Positions 8,836 through 18,276 of a DNA stretch of 64,000 nt are shown piece by piece. Below the pieces are notes generated by a model, which saw nothing but the letters and a program-made list of their open reading frames with translations, ran no database searches and was not told the origin of the DNA. A program made the position numbers and the translations under genes. Position 1 is the first letter of the stretch; each line of letters begins with the position of its first letter. This stretch comes from Collinsella sp. Its GTDB lineage: Bacteria > Actinomycetota > Coriobacteriia > Coriobacteriales > Coriobacteriaceae. The DNA lies in contig DXLV01000005.1 in assembly GCA_019414545.1 (NCBI GenBank), forward strand, positions 16,577 to 80,576. Direction: 5' to 3'.

Positions 8836-8860
8836 TATTGTTAGTATAGCACTAACAATA
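8836..8860. other. Perfect inverted repeat between pflB and the glycyl-radical gene
   Basis: TATTGTTAGT (8836-8845) and ACTAACAATA (8851-8860) pair over 10 bp around a 5-base loop, one base after the pflB stop codon. No T-run follows on the transcribed strand, so it is more likely an mRNA processing or stabilising hairpin, or an operator, than a full terminator. Confidence 0.6.
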
Positions 8861-8861
8861 G

Positions 8862-10913
<2,052 letters not shown>

Positions 10914-11461
10914 TGTGTAACCACGCTCCTAGTTACGTGTAATGCGGCGCTCTCTCACACCGCTGCTTATTGAATTCTTGAATTTTCGGCTTGCACTACC
11001 GGCTTCTTCCGTTCTTCACCACACGTTGGTGCAGGGAAAAACGTTTGTCCACCTTGGAACTGCAACCCAAACCCAAGATTTCACCCGTTTGAGAAGGATA
11101 ACATAGCCACCCCCTTCATCAGGGCTGTTATATGTTTCTTTTTTTATAACATTGGGGTGTTTTTTACAAATCCGCAGGAAATGCGAGCGCGAACAACTAC
11201 CGTTCACCGATTTGTTTAGTTTTTTCCTTGCCTTTGTACGACGTTCACTCTAGCTGTTATGCCAGCTTTAGCAGGGTAAAGTACCTCTGAGTAGGCTTTA
11301 GGACATGCCTAACGATCTGCCCCTAACTTTGCTGGCACCGACGGCGTACGGAGGTCGCCTAAAGGTAGTTTTCTAGGCATGTCCCAAAATCTACTGCATA
11401 GGGTGCGCGTGCAAGGGTATCATCTTTCACCGAAAATAGTTTCTAGTGTTAGGGGTTTTCG
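10914..11461. other. Long intergenic region between pflB and the MarR gene
   Basis: About 550 bp between divergent genes with no convincing reading frame. It must hold the promoters of pflB and of the marR-ABC operon. I see a short AT-rich inverted repeat (GTTAT...ATAAC near 11130-11150), one CTACCGTTCACCG box (11198-11210), which is related to the recurrent box seen before sugar operons, and an inverted-repeat element at 11289-11397. Confidence 0.5.
11289..11397. repeat. Inverted-repeat element with AGTAG/CTACT ends
   Basis: The arms GAGTAGGCTTTAGGACATGC and GCATGTCCCAAAATCTACTG pair with a few mismatches across a 109-bp element. The terminal AGTAG/CTACT and its overall size match the elements at 18057-18170, 37309-37438 and 51489-51620. 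Confidence 0.55.
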
Positions 11462-11911
11462 GTGGAAGATACCGATTTCCGTGAACTTGGACGTCAGCTC
11501 CTTACCGAGTTCGGCAGCATGCATCAGCGCATTTCGCGCTTTGCGGACAAAGCCCTCGGCGGCGAGATGGCCGTCATGCGCGCCCTCATACTCGCCGGCG
11601 GTTCGCTCACGCCGAGCGAACTCGCTGATCGCGCCTGGGTCTCGAGCGCCCGCATCGCCAATATTCTGCGCTCCCTCGAGGCCAAGGGCTGGGTCGAGCG
11701 CGAGCACTCAAAGACTGACCGTCGTCGCGTACACGTCATAGTGACCGACAAGGGATTCCAGGATCTCGAAATCAAACGTCGGGAATTCGAGGCCCGCACC
11801 GCGGCTTTCCTCGAGCAGCTCGGCGAAACAGATACCCAAGAGATGGTGCGCCTTCTTAGGCGTGCCAACGAAATTATCGACCGCAATCAAGAAAGGAGAG
11901 ATGCCGAGTGA
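11462..11911 (+). CDS. MarR family transcriptional regulator
   Basis: 149 aa, GTG start. The winged-helix region spans about residues 30-100, with LTPSELADRAWVSSARIANILRSLEAKGWVERE followed by the wing DRRRVHVIVTDKG, which is typical of MarR. Its TGA stop overlaps the GTG start of the following ABC gene (GTGA), so the three genes 11462-16133 are translationally coupled. It probably represses this exporter operon and responds to a small molecule or drug (inference from the common marR-ABC-ABC arrangement). Confidence 0.92.
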   Translation: MEDTDFRELGRQLLTEFGSMHQRISRFADKALGGEMAVMRALILAGGSLTPSELADRAWVSSARIANILRSLEAKGWVEREHSKTDRRRVHVIVTDKGFQDLEIKRREFEARTAAFLEQLGETDTQEMVRLLRRANEIIDRNQERRDAE

Positions 11912-14277
11912 GGATTCTCAAGCTCTTTAAAAAGCATATCCTGGCACTGTTCGCAGCTATCGTGCTTATCGTAATCAGCTGCAACGCCGATCTGGCGCTG
12001 CCTACCTATATGAGCGACATCGTCGACGTGGGCGTGCAGCAAGGCGGCATCGCCTCGCCCGTACCCGACACCATCCGCGCCGAATCGCTCGACGACCTTG
12101 AACTCTTTATGAGCACCAAGGACGCCAAAGCTGTGGAGGCCGTGTTTAGCAAGGCTGACAAAAATGGCATTCGAACGTATAAGGGTACCGAGGAAGAGCG
12201 TGCCGATGGAGGCAAGATTGCCGACATTATGAGCCTGCCCGAGACTGTCGTCCTTTCGCTCGACCAGGGCATTGACGCCGACTCCATGGGCGACATGACC
12301 GGCACGTCCACCGAGGCAAGCGATGGCGGCGCCGCTCAGGCCATGCCCACCCCCGAGCAGATGGCGGCGATGACGCCCGAGCAGCTCGCCGAGATGCAGC
12401 AGAAGGCCGCAGCCGCGCAGAGCATGCAAAAGCAGATCGACGCCGACGGCGGCAAGATCACCATGAAGAGCCTGCGCCTAGGCGTTGAAGGCGGTCTTAT
12501 CGATCAGGGCAAGCTCGTCGAGGGCGCCAACGATATGGCAGACAAAATGGGCTCCATGTCGGGCTCCATCGTCACCCAGCGCGCCGTGAGCTATGTACAG
12601 GACGAGTACAAGGCACAGGGCATCGACCCCGCCGACGTGCAAAACGCCTACCTGAGCCGCATGGCGACCACGATGTTTGGCCTGTGTCTGATCTCGCTGG
12701 TCGCCACCATCCTGACCGGCGCCGTGGCCTCGCGCACCGCCTGCTCCATCGCCCGCGACCTGCGCCGCGAGACCTTCAACAAGGTTATGCACTTCTCGCC
12801 GGCCGAGGTGGGCAAGTTTAGCCAGGCCTCGCTCATCACCCGCTGCACCAACGACATTCAGCAGATCCAGATGGCCGCAACCCTGTTTATCCGCATGTGC
12901 CTGATGGCCCCCGTCATGGGCATCGTCGCTGTCATGCGCGTCCTGGCCAACCACACCGGCCTGGAGTGGACCATCGCCGTAGCCATCATCGCGGTCTCGG
13001 CCGTCGTCGGCGTGCTCATGGGCCTCACCATGCCAAAGTTCAAAAAGATGCAGAGCTTTGTGGACCGCGTGAACCTTACCGCCCGCGAGCTGCTCGACGG
13101 CCTGATGCCCATCCGCTCGTTCAACCGCGAAGAACATGAGCTCGAGCGCTTTGACAAGGCTTCGCTCGACCTGATGACCACGCAGCTCTACACCAACCGC
13201 GCCATGAGCTTTATGATGCCGCTCATGATGCTCGTCATGAACTGCATCACCGTGCTTATCGTCTGGTTTGGCGCGCAGGGCGTGTCCGACGGCGTGATGC
13301 AGGTCGGCAACATGATGGCGTTTATCTCCTACACCATGCAGATCGTCATGGCGTTTATGATCCTCACCATGGTTTCGGTTATCCTGCCCCGTGCCGAGGT
13401 CGCAGCCGAGCGCGTGGAAGAGGTCATCACTTGCCCCACCAGCATCAACGACCCCGTCTCGCCCAAACTGCCCGCGGCCAGCGCGACGCGCGGCGAGCTC
13501 ACCTTCCGCGACGTGAGCTTCCAGTATCCCGATGCCCGCGCCGACGTCATCAGCGGCGTGAACTTCACCACGCATGCCGGTCAGATGCTCGGCATTATTG
13601 GCTCCACGGGCTCGGGCAAGTCCACGCTCGTGCAGCTGATTCCGCGCCTGTACGACGTCACGGGCGGCAGCATTTCGCTCGACGGCATCGATGTGCGCGA
13701 CATGACACTTTCCGAGCTGCGCCGCCGCATCGGTTATATTCCGCAGCAGGGTCGTCTATTCTCGGGTACCGTCGAGAGCAACCTCAAGTTTGCCGGCGAC
13801 ATGGTGAGTGACGAGGATATGCGCCAGGCAGCACGCGTCGCCCAGGCGGAGGACTTTATCGCCGAGCGCGAGGACGGGTACGACTCCCCTATCAGCCAGG
13901 GCGGCTCCAATGTTTCGGGTGGTCAGCGCCAGCGTCTGGCCATCGCCCGCGCGTTGGCTAAAAAGCCCGAGGTCGTGGTGTTCGATGACTCGTTTAGTGC
14001 CCTCGACTACAAGACCGACGCGCGCCTACGCGAGGAGCTGGCCAAAAACGTTACCGACGCCGCGCTCGTGGTCGTGGCCCAGCGCATCGCGACCATCATG
14101 CACGCCGACCAGATCATCGTGCTCGACGACGGCCACGTAGTGGGCACCGGCACGCACGAGGAGCTGCTGCGCAGCTGCCCGGCGTACCTGGAGATCGCAC
14201 AGTCGCAGCTTTCCGCCGAGGAGCTGGGGCTTACCCAAGAAGAAATTGCAGCCGTCATGGAAGGAGGCGAGCGCTAA
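11908..14277 (+). CDS. ABC transporter, fused permease-ATPase, subunit 1
   Basis: 789 aa, long for a half-transporter (about 580-620). A first membrane helix (residues about 10-30) is followed by an unusual insert of about 200 residues, rich in Ala, Met, Gln, Asp and Glu (for example MPTPEQMAAMTPEQLAEMQQ). The remaining membrane helices begin at about residue 250. The ATPase domain has Walker A GSTGSGKST (about 565), the signature VSGGQRQRLAIARAL (about 668) and Walker B VVVFDDSFSALD. Walker B has Asp in place of the catalytic Glu (FDDS), a feature of the degenerate site in heterodimeric exporters. It pairs with the next gene. The substrate is unknown, perhaps a drug or peptide. Confidence 0.92.
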   Translation: MRILKLFKKHILALFAAIVLIVISCNADLALPTYMSDIVDVGVQQGGIASPVPDTIRAESLDDLELFMSTKDAKAVEAVFSKADKNGIRTYKGTEEERADGGKIADIMSLPETVVLSLDQGIDADSMGDMTGTSTEASDGGAAQAMPTPEQMAAMTPEQLAEMQQKAAAAQSMQKQIDADGGKITMKSLRLGVEGGLIDQGKLVEGANDMADKMGSMSGSIVTQRAVSYVQDEYKAQGIDPADVQNAYLSRMATTMFGLCLISLVATILTGAVASRTACSIARDLRRETFNKVMHFSPAEVGKFSQASLITRCTNDIQQIQMAATLFIRMCLMAPVMGIVAVMRVLANHTGLEWTIAVAIIAVSAVVGVLMGLTMPKFKKMQSFVDRVNLTARELLDGLMPIRSFNREEHELERFDKASLDLMTTQLYTNRAMSFMMPLMMLVMNCITVLIVWFGAQGVSDGVMQVGNMMAFISYTMQIVMAFMILTMVSVILPRAEVAAERVEEVITCPTSINDPVSPKLPAASATRGELTFRDVSFQYPDARADVISGVNFTTHAGQMLGIIGSTGSGKSTLVQLIPRLYDVTGGSISLDGIDVRDMTLSELRRRIGYIPQQGRLFSGTVESNLKFAGDMVSDEDMRQAARVAQAEDFIAEREDGYDSPISQGGSNVSGGQRQRLAIARALAKKPEVVVFDDSFSALDYKTDARLREELAKNVTDAALVVVAQRIATIMHADQIIVLDDGHVVGTGTHEELLRSCPAYLEIAQSQLSAEELGLTQEEIAAVMEGGER

Positions 14278-16133
14278 TGGCAGACGAGACCAAGGCTCAG
14301 ATTCCCAAGCCCACCCGCCAGCGTGGTCCCATGGGCCGCATGGGCGGCATGCGTCGCGGCGAAAAGGCCAAGGACTTTAAGGGCACCATGAGGCAGCTGC
14401 TCGGCTATATCGGCCAGCACAAGATTGCCGTGTTTGCCGCCGTCGCCTTTGCCGTGTGCTCGGTCATCTTTAATATTGTGGGACCCAAGATGCTCGGTCA
14501 GGTTACCACCAAGCTGTTCGAGGGCCTGGTTGCCAAGGTCAACGGCACCGGCGATGTCGACTTTAACTGGATCGCTAAGACGCTCGGCTTTTTGCTCTGC
14601 CTGTATCTGGCGAGCTCTGCCTGCAGCCTGATCCAGGGCTGGCTCATGACCGGTGTCACGCAAAAGATCTGCTACCGCATGCGCAAGGAGATTGCCGCCA
14701 AGATTGCCGTCGTGCCGATGAGCTACTTCAACGGCCACAGCAAGGGCGACGTGCTCAGCCGCATCACCAACGACGTCGATACGCTCGGCCAGTCGCTCAA
14801 CCAGAGCGTGACGCAGCTTATTACGTCCGTCACGCAGATTATCGGCGTCCTCGTCATGATGCTGTCGATCAGCCTGCCGCTCACCGGCGTCACCGTGCTC
14901 ACGCTGCCGGCCGCCGCGATTATCTTGATGGTGATGATTCACTTCTCGCAGCCGTACTTCCGCGAGCAGCAGCAGGTCCTAGGCACCGTCAACGGCATTA
15001 TCGAGGAGGATTTTGCCGGCCAGAACGTCATTCAGGTGTTCGACCGCGCCGAGGCTTCGATCGAGGAGTTCGACCGTCAAAACGACCGCCTCTTTATTAG
15101 TGGCTGGCGCTCGCAGTTCCTGTCGGGCCTGATGATGCCGCTCATGAGCCTGGTAGGCAACATGGGTTACGTGGGCGTCGTCGTGGTGGGCGCGCAGCTT
15201 GCACTGACCGGCAATGCCACGCCCGGCGACATCCAGAGCTTTATCCAGTACGTTCGCAACTTTACGCAACCCGTGCAGCAGCTGGGCAACGTGAGCAACA
15301 CGATGCAGTCGATGGCCGCTGCCACCGAGCGTGTCTTTGAGTTCCTGGCCGCACCCGAGGAGGAGCAAAAAGCCGACGCGCAGATTCCCGAGAAGCGCCC
15401 CGGCCATGTGGAGTTCGACCACGTCAAGTTTGGCTACACGCCCGACAAGACCATCATCCACGACTTTAGCTGCGAGGCGCAGCCCGGCCAGACCATCGCC
15501 ATCGTCGGCCCCACCGGCGCCGGCAAGACCACGCTCATTAAGCTGCTGCAGCGTTTTTACGACGTGGACGGCGGTTCGCTGCGCGTCGAGGGCGTCGACG
15601 TGCGCGACTGGGACCGCGCGGCGCTGCGCGGCGAGTTTGCCATGGTGCTGCAGGACACCTGGCTGTTTAACGGTACCATCCGCGAGAACATCCGTTACGG
15701 ACGCCCCGATGCGAGCGATGCCGAGGTCGAAGCCGCTGCACGTGCCGCACGCTGCGACCACTTTATCCATACGCTCGCCGGCGGCTACGACTTCATGATC
15801 AACGAGGAGGGCACTAACCTATCGCAGGGTCAGCGCCAGCTCGTGACCATCGCCCGCGCCATTTTGGCCGACCGCCCGGCGCTAATTCTGGACGAGGCAA
15901 CCTCCAACGTTGACACTCGTACCGAGGAGCTTATTCAGCGTGCCATGGATGCGCTGATGCAGGGCCGTACGAGCTTTGTCATCGCTCACCGCCTGTCCAC
16001 GATCCGCAACGCCGACGTAATCTTGGTGATTCGCGACGGCGACATCGTCGAGAAGGGCACACACGACGAGTTGCTCGCCCAGGGTGGCTTCTACGCCGAC
16101 CTGTACAACTCGCAGTTCGACGAGGCGGCGTAA
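14277..16133 (+). CDS. ABC transporter, fused permease-ATPase, subunit 2
   Basis: 618 aa, a standard-length half-exporter. The N-terminal 40 residues are basic and rich in Gly and Met. Six membrane helices follow, then Walker A GPTGAGKTT (about residue 409), signature LSQGQRQLVTIARA and a complete Walker B LILDEATSNVD with the catalytic Glu. With subunit 1 (FDDS) this gives one consensus and one degenerate ATP site, as in heterodimeric multidrug exporters. Its ATG overlaps the previous stop (TAATG), so the subunits are coupled. A strong terminator follows at 16166. Confidence 0.93.
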   Translation: MADETKAQIPKPTRQRGPMGRMGGMRRGEKAKDFKGTMRQLLGYIGQHKIAVFAAVAFAVCSVIFNIVGPKMLGQVTTKLFEGLVAKVNGTGDVDFNWIAKTLGFLLCLYLASSACSLIQGWLMTGVTQKICYRMRKEIAAKIAVVPMSYFNGHSKGDVLSRITNDVDTLGQSLNQSVTQLITSVTQIIGVLVMMLSISLPLTGVTVLTLPAAAIILMVMIHFSQPYFREQQQVLGTVNGIIEEDFAGQNVIQVFDRAEASIEEFDRQNDRLFISGWRSQFLSGLMMPLMSLVGNMGYVGVVVVGAQLALTGNATPGDIQSFIQYVRNFTQPVQQLGNVSNTMQSMAAATERVFEFLAAPEEEQKADAQIPEKRPGHVEFDHVKFGYTPDKTIIHDFSCEAQPGQTIAIVGPTGAGKTTLIKLLQRFYDVDGGSLRVEGVDVRDWDRAALRGEFAMVLQDTWLFNGTIRENIRYGRPDASDAEVEAAARAARCDHFIHTLAGGYDFMINEEGTNLSQGQRQLVTIARAILADRPALILDEATSNVDTRTEELIQRAMDALMQGRTSFVIAHRLSTIRNADVILVIRDGDIVEKGTHDELLAQGGFYADLYNSQFDEAA

Positions 16134-16165
16134 ATTCTGCCGCAGGGAACGAATAACGCCCGAGA

Positions 16166-16199
16166 ACGGGGGCGCAGGGCAACCTGCGCCCCCGTTTTT
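16166..16199 (+). terminator. Rho-independent terminator of the marR-ABC operon
   Basis: A 13-bp perfect stem, ACGGGGGCGCAGG with CCTGCGCCCCCGT, has a GCAA tetraloop and is followed by a T-run. It lies 32 bp past the stop codon. Confidence 0.92.
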
Positions 16200-16258
16200 G
16201 TTTTGCAGCCCTCGAAGCGCCTTCCCTGAGACCTCATTGACGGCGTTTTCCAGACCCC

Positions 16259-16488
16259 GTGGGCAAAAAAGAGCAAATATGAGTACTGTTACCTTTTTAG
16301 TAACAGCCAAAACCGCCTCAAACGACCTCTTTGCGGCCTCTATTCGCCTTCAAATTAATCAAAACGCCCGTTAGCAGGCTTCTGCCTGCCAACGTTAATG
16401 AGCATATTTATCACTTTGTCTATTATCTCGCTAGACGGATATGTTACTAGGTTAGCAACAGTACTCATATTTGGCATTTTTTGCCCAC
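16259..16488. repeat. 230-bp element with 34-bp imperfect terminal inverted repeats
   Basis: The left end (16259-16291) and the right end (16455-16488) are near-perfect complements, both including GTGGGCAAAAAA and AATATGAGTACTGTT. The interior, about 160 bp, is non-coding and AT-richer than its surroundings. It could be a small non-autonomous mobile element or a large structured RNA. No target-site duplication is obvious. Confidence 0.6.
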
Positions 16489-16577
16489 AGGGTGTTTCCC
16501 GGGGAACCGACAACAGCCTTAGGGCCCCACGCGGCGCCACTCGCTCCCGGCATCCGCCGACGTCTCCCCAGATAAAG

Positions 16578-16610
16578 CCTGCCAAAATAAACCTGTCCCT
16601 TTTTGGCAGG
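16578..16610 (+). other. Short hairpin with a CCTGTCCC loop
   Basis: CCTGCCAAAA and TTTTGGCAGG pair around a loop containing ACCTGTCCC, upstream of the DAHP synthase gene. It belongs to the same loose family as hairpins at 437, 26807 and 32562, where a (C)CTGTCCCC loop is framed by variable stems. Confidence 0.5.
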
Positions 16611-16711
16611 TTTCGGGGTGACAAGGGCTTGCACTTTAGCGTGCGACAGCGGATAATTCCGGACACTCGACAATACGCTTATTGCTCTTTCTATAGATTG
16701 AGGAGGCCCCT

Positions 16712-17743
16712 ATGGCCATGGAATTCAAACGCAAGTTGCCAATCCCCATGGAGATCCGCGAGGAAATGCCGCTTTCTGCCGAGCTTACCGCCAAAAAGCA
16801 GGCATTTGACGCCGAGGTCGCCAAAGTCTTTACCGGCGAGGACGCACGCAAGGTGCTCATCATCGGCCCGTGCTCTGCCGACCGCGAGGATTCGGTACTT
16901 GAGTACATGAACCGACTGGCCAAGACCGCCGAGGAGGTCAAGGACAAGCTCATCATCATTCCGCGCGTCTACACCAATAAGCCGCGCACCAAGGGCACCG
17001 GCTACAAGGGCCTTCTGCACAACCCCAACCCCGAGGCTCCCGACGACCTGCTCGAGGGCGTCAAGGCCATCCGCCATATGCACCTGCGTGTTATTGAGGA
17101 AACGGGCTTCTTCACCGCCGACGAGATGCTCTATCCGTCCAACTACCAGTACCTCGTTGACCTGCTGAGCTATGTTGCCGTGGGCGCACGCTCGGTCGAG
17201 AACCAGGAGCATCGTCTGGTGTCGAGCGGCATTTCGGTACCCGTCGGCATGAAGAATCCCACTGCTGGCTCTACCACCGTTATGCTCAACTCCATTTACG
17301 CCGCGCAGGCGCACCAGAGCTTCATCTTCCGCAACTGGGAGGTCGAGTGCGACGGCAATCCGCTCGCGCACGCCGTTATGCGTGGCTACATCGGTCTCGA
17401 CGGTCGTACCTACCCCAACTACCACTACGAGCACCTGGAGCGCCTGGCCGAACGCTACACCGAGCACGCCGGCTATGCCAATCCGGCAGCGGTCATCGAC
17501 TGCAACCACGACAACTCGGGTAAGCGCCCGCTGGAGCAGTATCGCATTTGCAAGGAGGTGCTCGACAGCTGCCGCCGCAACGAGTCCATCTCCAAGCTGG
17601 TCAAGGGCTTTATGATCGAGTCCTACCTGGAAGACGGCAACCAGCCGGTCGACGGCGGTGTCTTTGGCAAGTCGATCACCGACCCGTGCCTGGGCTGGGA
17701 AAAGACCGACTACCTCATCCACGAGATCGCGGAACGTATTTAG
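16712..17743 (+). CDS. aroF: 3-deoxy-7-phosphoheptulonate (DAHP) synthase, class I
   Basis: First step of aromatic amino acid synthesis: phosphoenolpyruvate plus erythrose-4-phosphate gives DAHP. 343 aa, normal for the AroFGH type. Visible signatures include IIGPCSADR, PRVYTNKPRTKGTGYKGL, GARSVENQEHR, PVGMKNPTAG, DCNHDNSGK and GFMIESYLEDGNQP. The start ATG at 16712 has AGGAGG 5 bases upstream. I cannot say which aromatic acid inhibits it. The 3' end runs directly into the structured repeat at 17745. Confidence 0.95.
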   Translation: MAMEFKRKLPIPMEIREEMPLSAELTAKKQAFDAEVAKVFTGEDARKVLIIGPCSADREDSVLEYMNRLAKTAEEVKDKLIIIPRVYTNKPRTKGTGYKGLLHNPNPEAPDDLLEGVKAIRHMHLRVIEETGFFTADEMLYPSNYQYLVDLLSYVAVGARSVENQEHRLVSSGISVPVGMKNPTAGSTTVMLNSIYAAQAHQSFIFRNWEVECDGNPLAHAVMRGYIGLDGRTYPNYHYEHLERLAERYTEHAGYANPAAVIDCNHDNSGKRPLEQYRICKEVLDSCRRNESISKLVKGFMIESYLEDGNQPVDGGVFGKSITDPCLGWEKTDYLIHEIAERI

Positions 17744-17744
17744 A

Positions 17745-17870
17745 GTTACGGCGTTTTACCAAACGCTGTAACGGCTCGACGCTGCGCGGGCCGCACCTGT
17801 ACAATCTGACGTTCAACTTCAAGGGCGCGACCAGAAGGTCAGCGCCCTTTCGTTTCACGTCACCTTGTCT
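17745..17870 (+). repeat. 126-bp structured repeat immediately after a stop codon (copy 1)
   Basis: Begins one base after the aroF stop with GTTACGGCGTTTTACC, a hairpin (ACGGCGTTT/AAACGCTGT). It continues through CGGCTCGACGCTGC and CAATCTGACGTTCAA, then a second stem, AAGGGCGC/GCGCCCTT, that encloses GACCAGAAGGTC, and ends CACCTTGTCTC. Copies at 32615-32686 (truncated) and 34724-34849 lie in the same position and orientation relative to their genes. The first hairpin could end transcription. Confidence 0.8.
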
Positions 17871-17958
17871 CAAATGCGACCCGCTCGCTATCCGTCCTCT
17901 ACCTGCGGCGTTGTCTTGCTCCGGATGCGGCAGTTAGGGACGTTCCTTTTCTAGTCAT

Positions 17959-18000
17959 TGGGGACGTTCTTGTTTGACTAGTCGTTTAAGAACGTCCCCA
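17959..18000. other. Inverted repeat TGGGGACGTTCTT
   Basis: TGGGGACGTTCTT (17959-17971) pairs perfectly with AAGAACGTCCCCA (17988-18000). Similar GGGGACGTTCTT / CTAGTCGTT wording recurs near 49855-49890 and 51397-51420. It lies in the convergent region between aroF and the ABC permease gene. Confidence 0.6.
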
Positions 18001-18056
18001 ACGACTACCCGGGGGAGTTGCCTTACCTCGTGGCGGTCTTCTAGCAGAAAAACCGA

Positions 18057-18170
18057 GTGAGTAGGCTTTTTGCAGGAGGCCAAGCATGCCCAAAACGCCA
18101 CAGCTCTGACCTGCAGTTTTATAGATCATTTGTCGCGATGTGCTCGGCAAGTTCAAAAAAGTCTACTCAC
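18057..18170. repeat. 114-bp inverted-repeat element with GTGAGTAG/CTACTCAC ends
   Basis: GTGAGTAGGCTTTTT (18057-18071) pairs with AAAAAAGTCTACTCAC (18155-18170). Inside is CTCTGACCTGCAGTTTTAT, repeated almost exactly at about 22476-22494 (CTCTGACCTGCAGTTTCAT). It is a member of the AGTAG/CTACT family also seen at 11289, 37309 and 51489. Confidence 0.6.
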
Positions 18171-18276
18171 TTGCATCCGAAACGCACCAGATAGGCAAAA
18201 ATAACCGCCGCAAGAGGTCCCCAGCCCCTTCGCGGCGGTCACACGCCTCTGGTTTTGCGACCGTTTTGCCCGCTTG

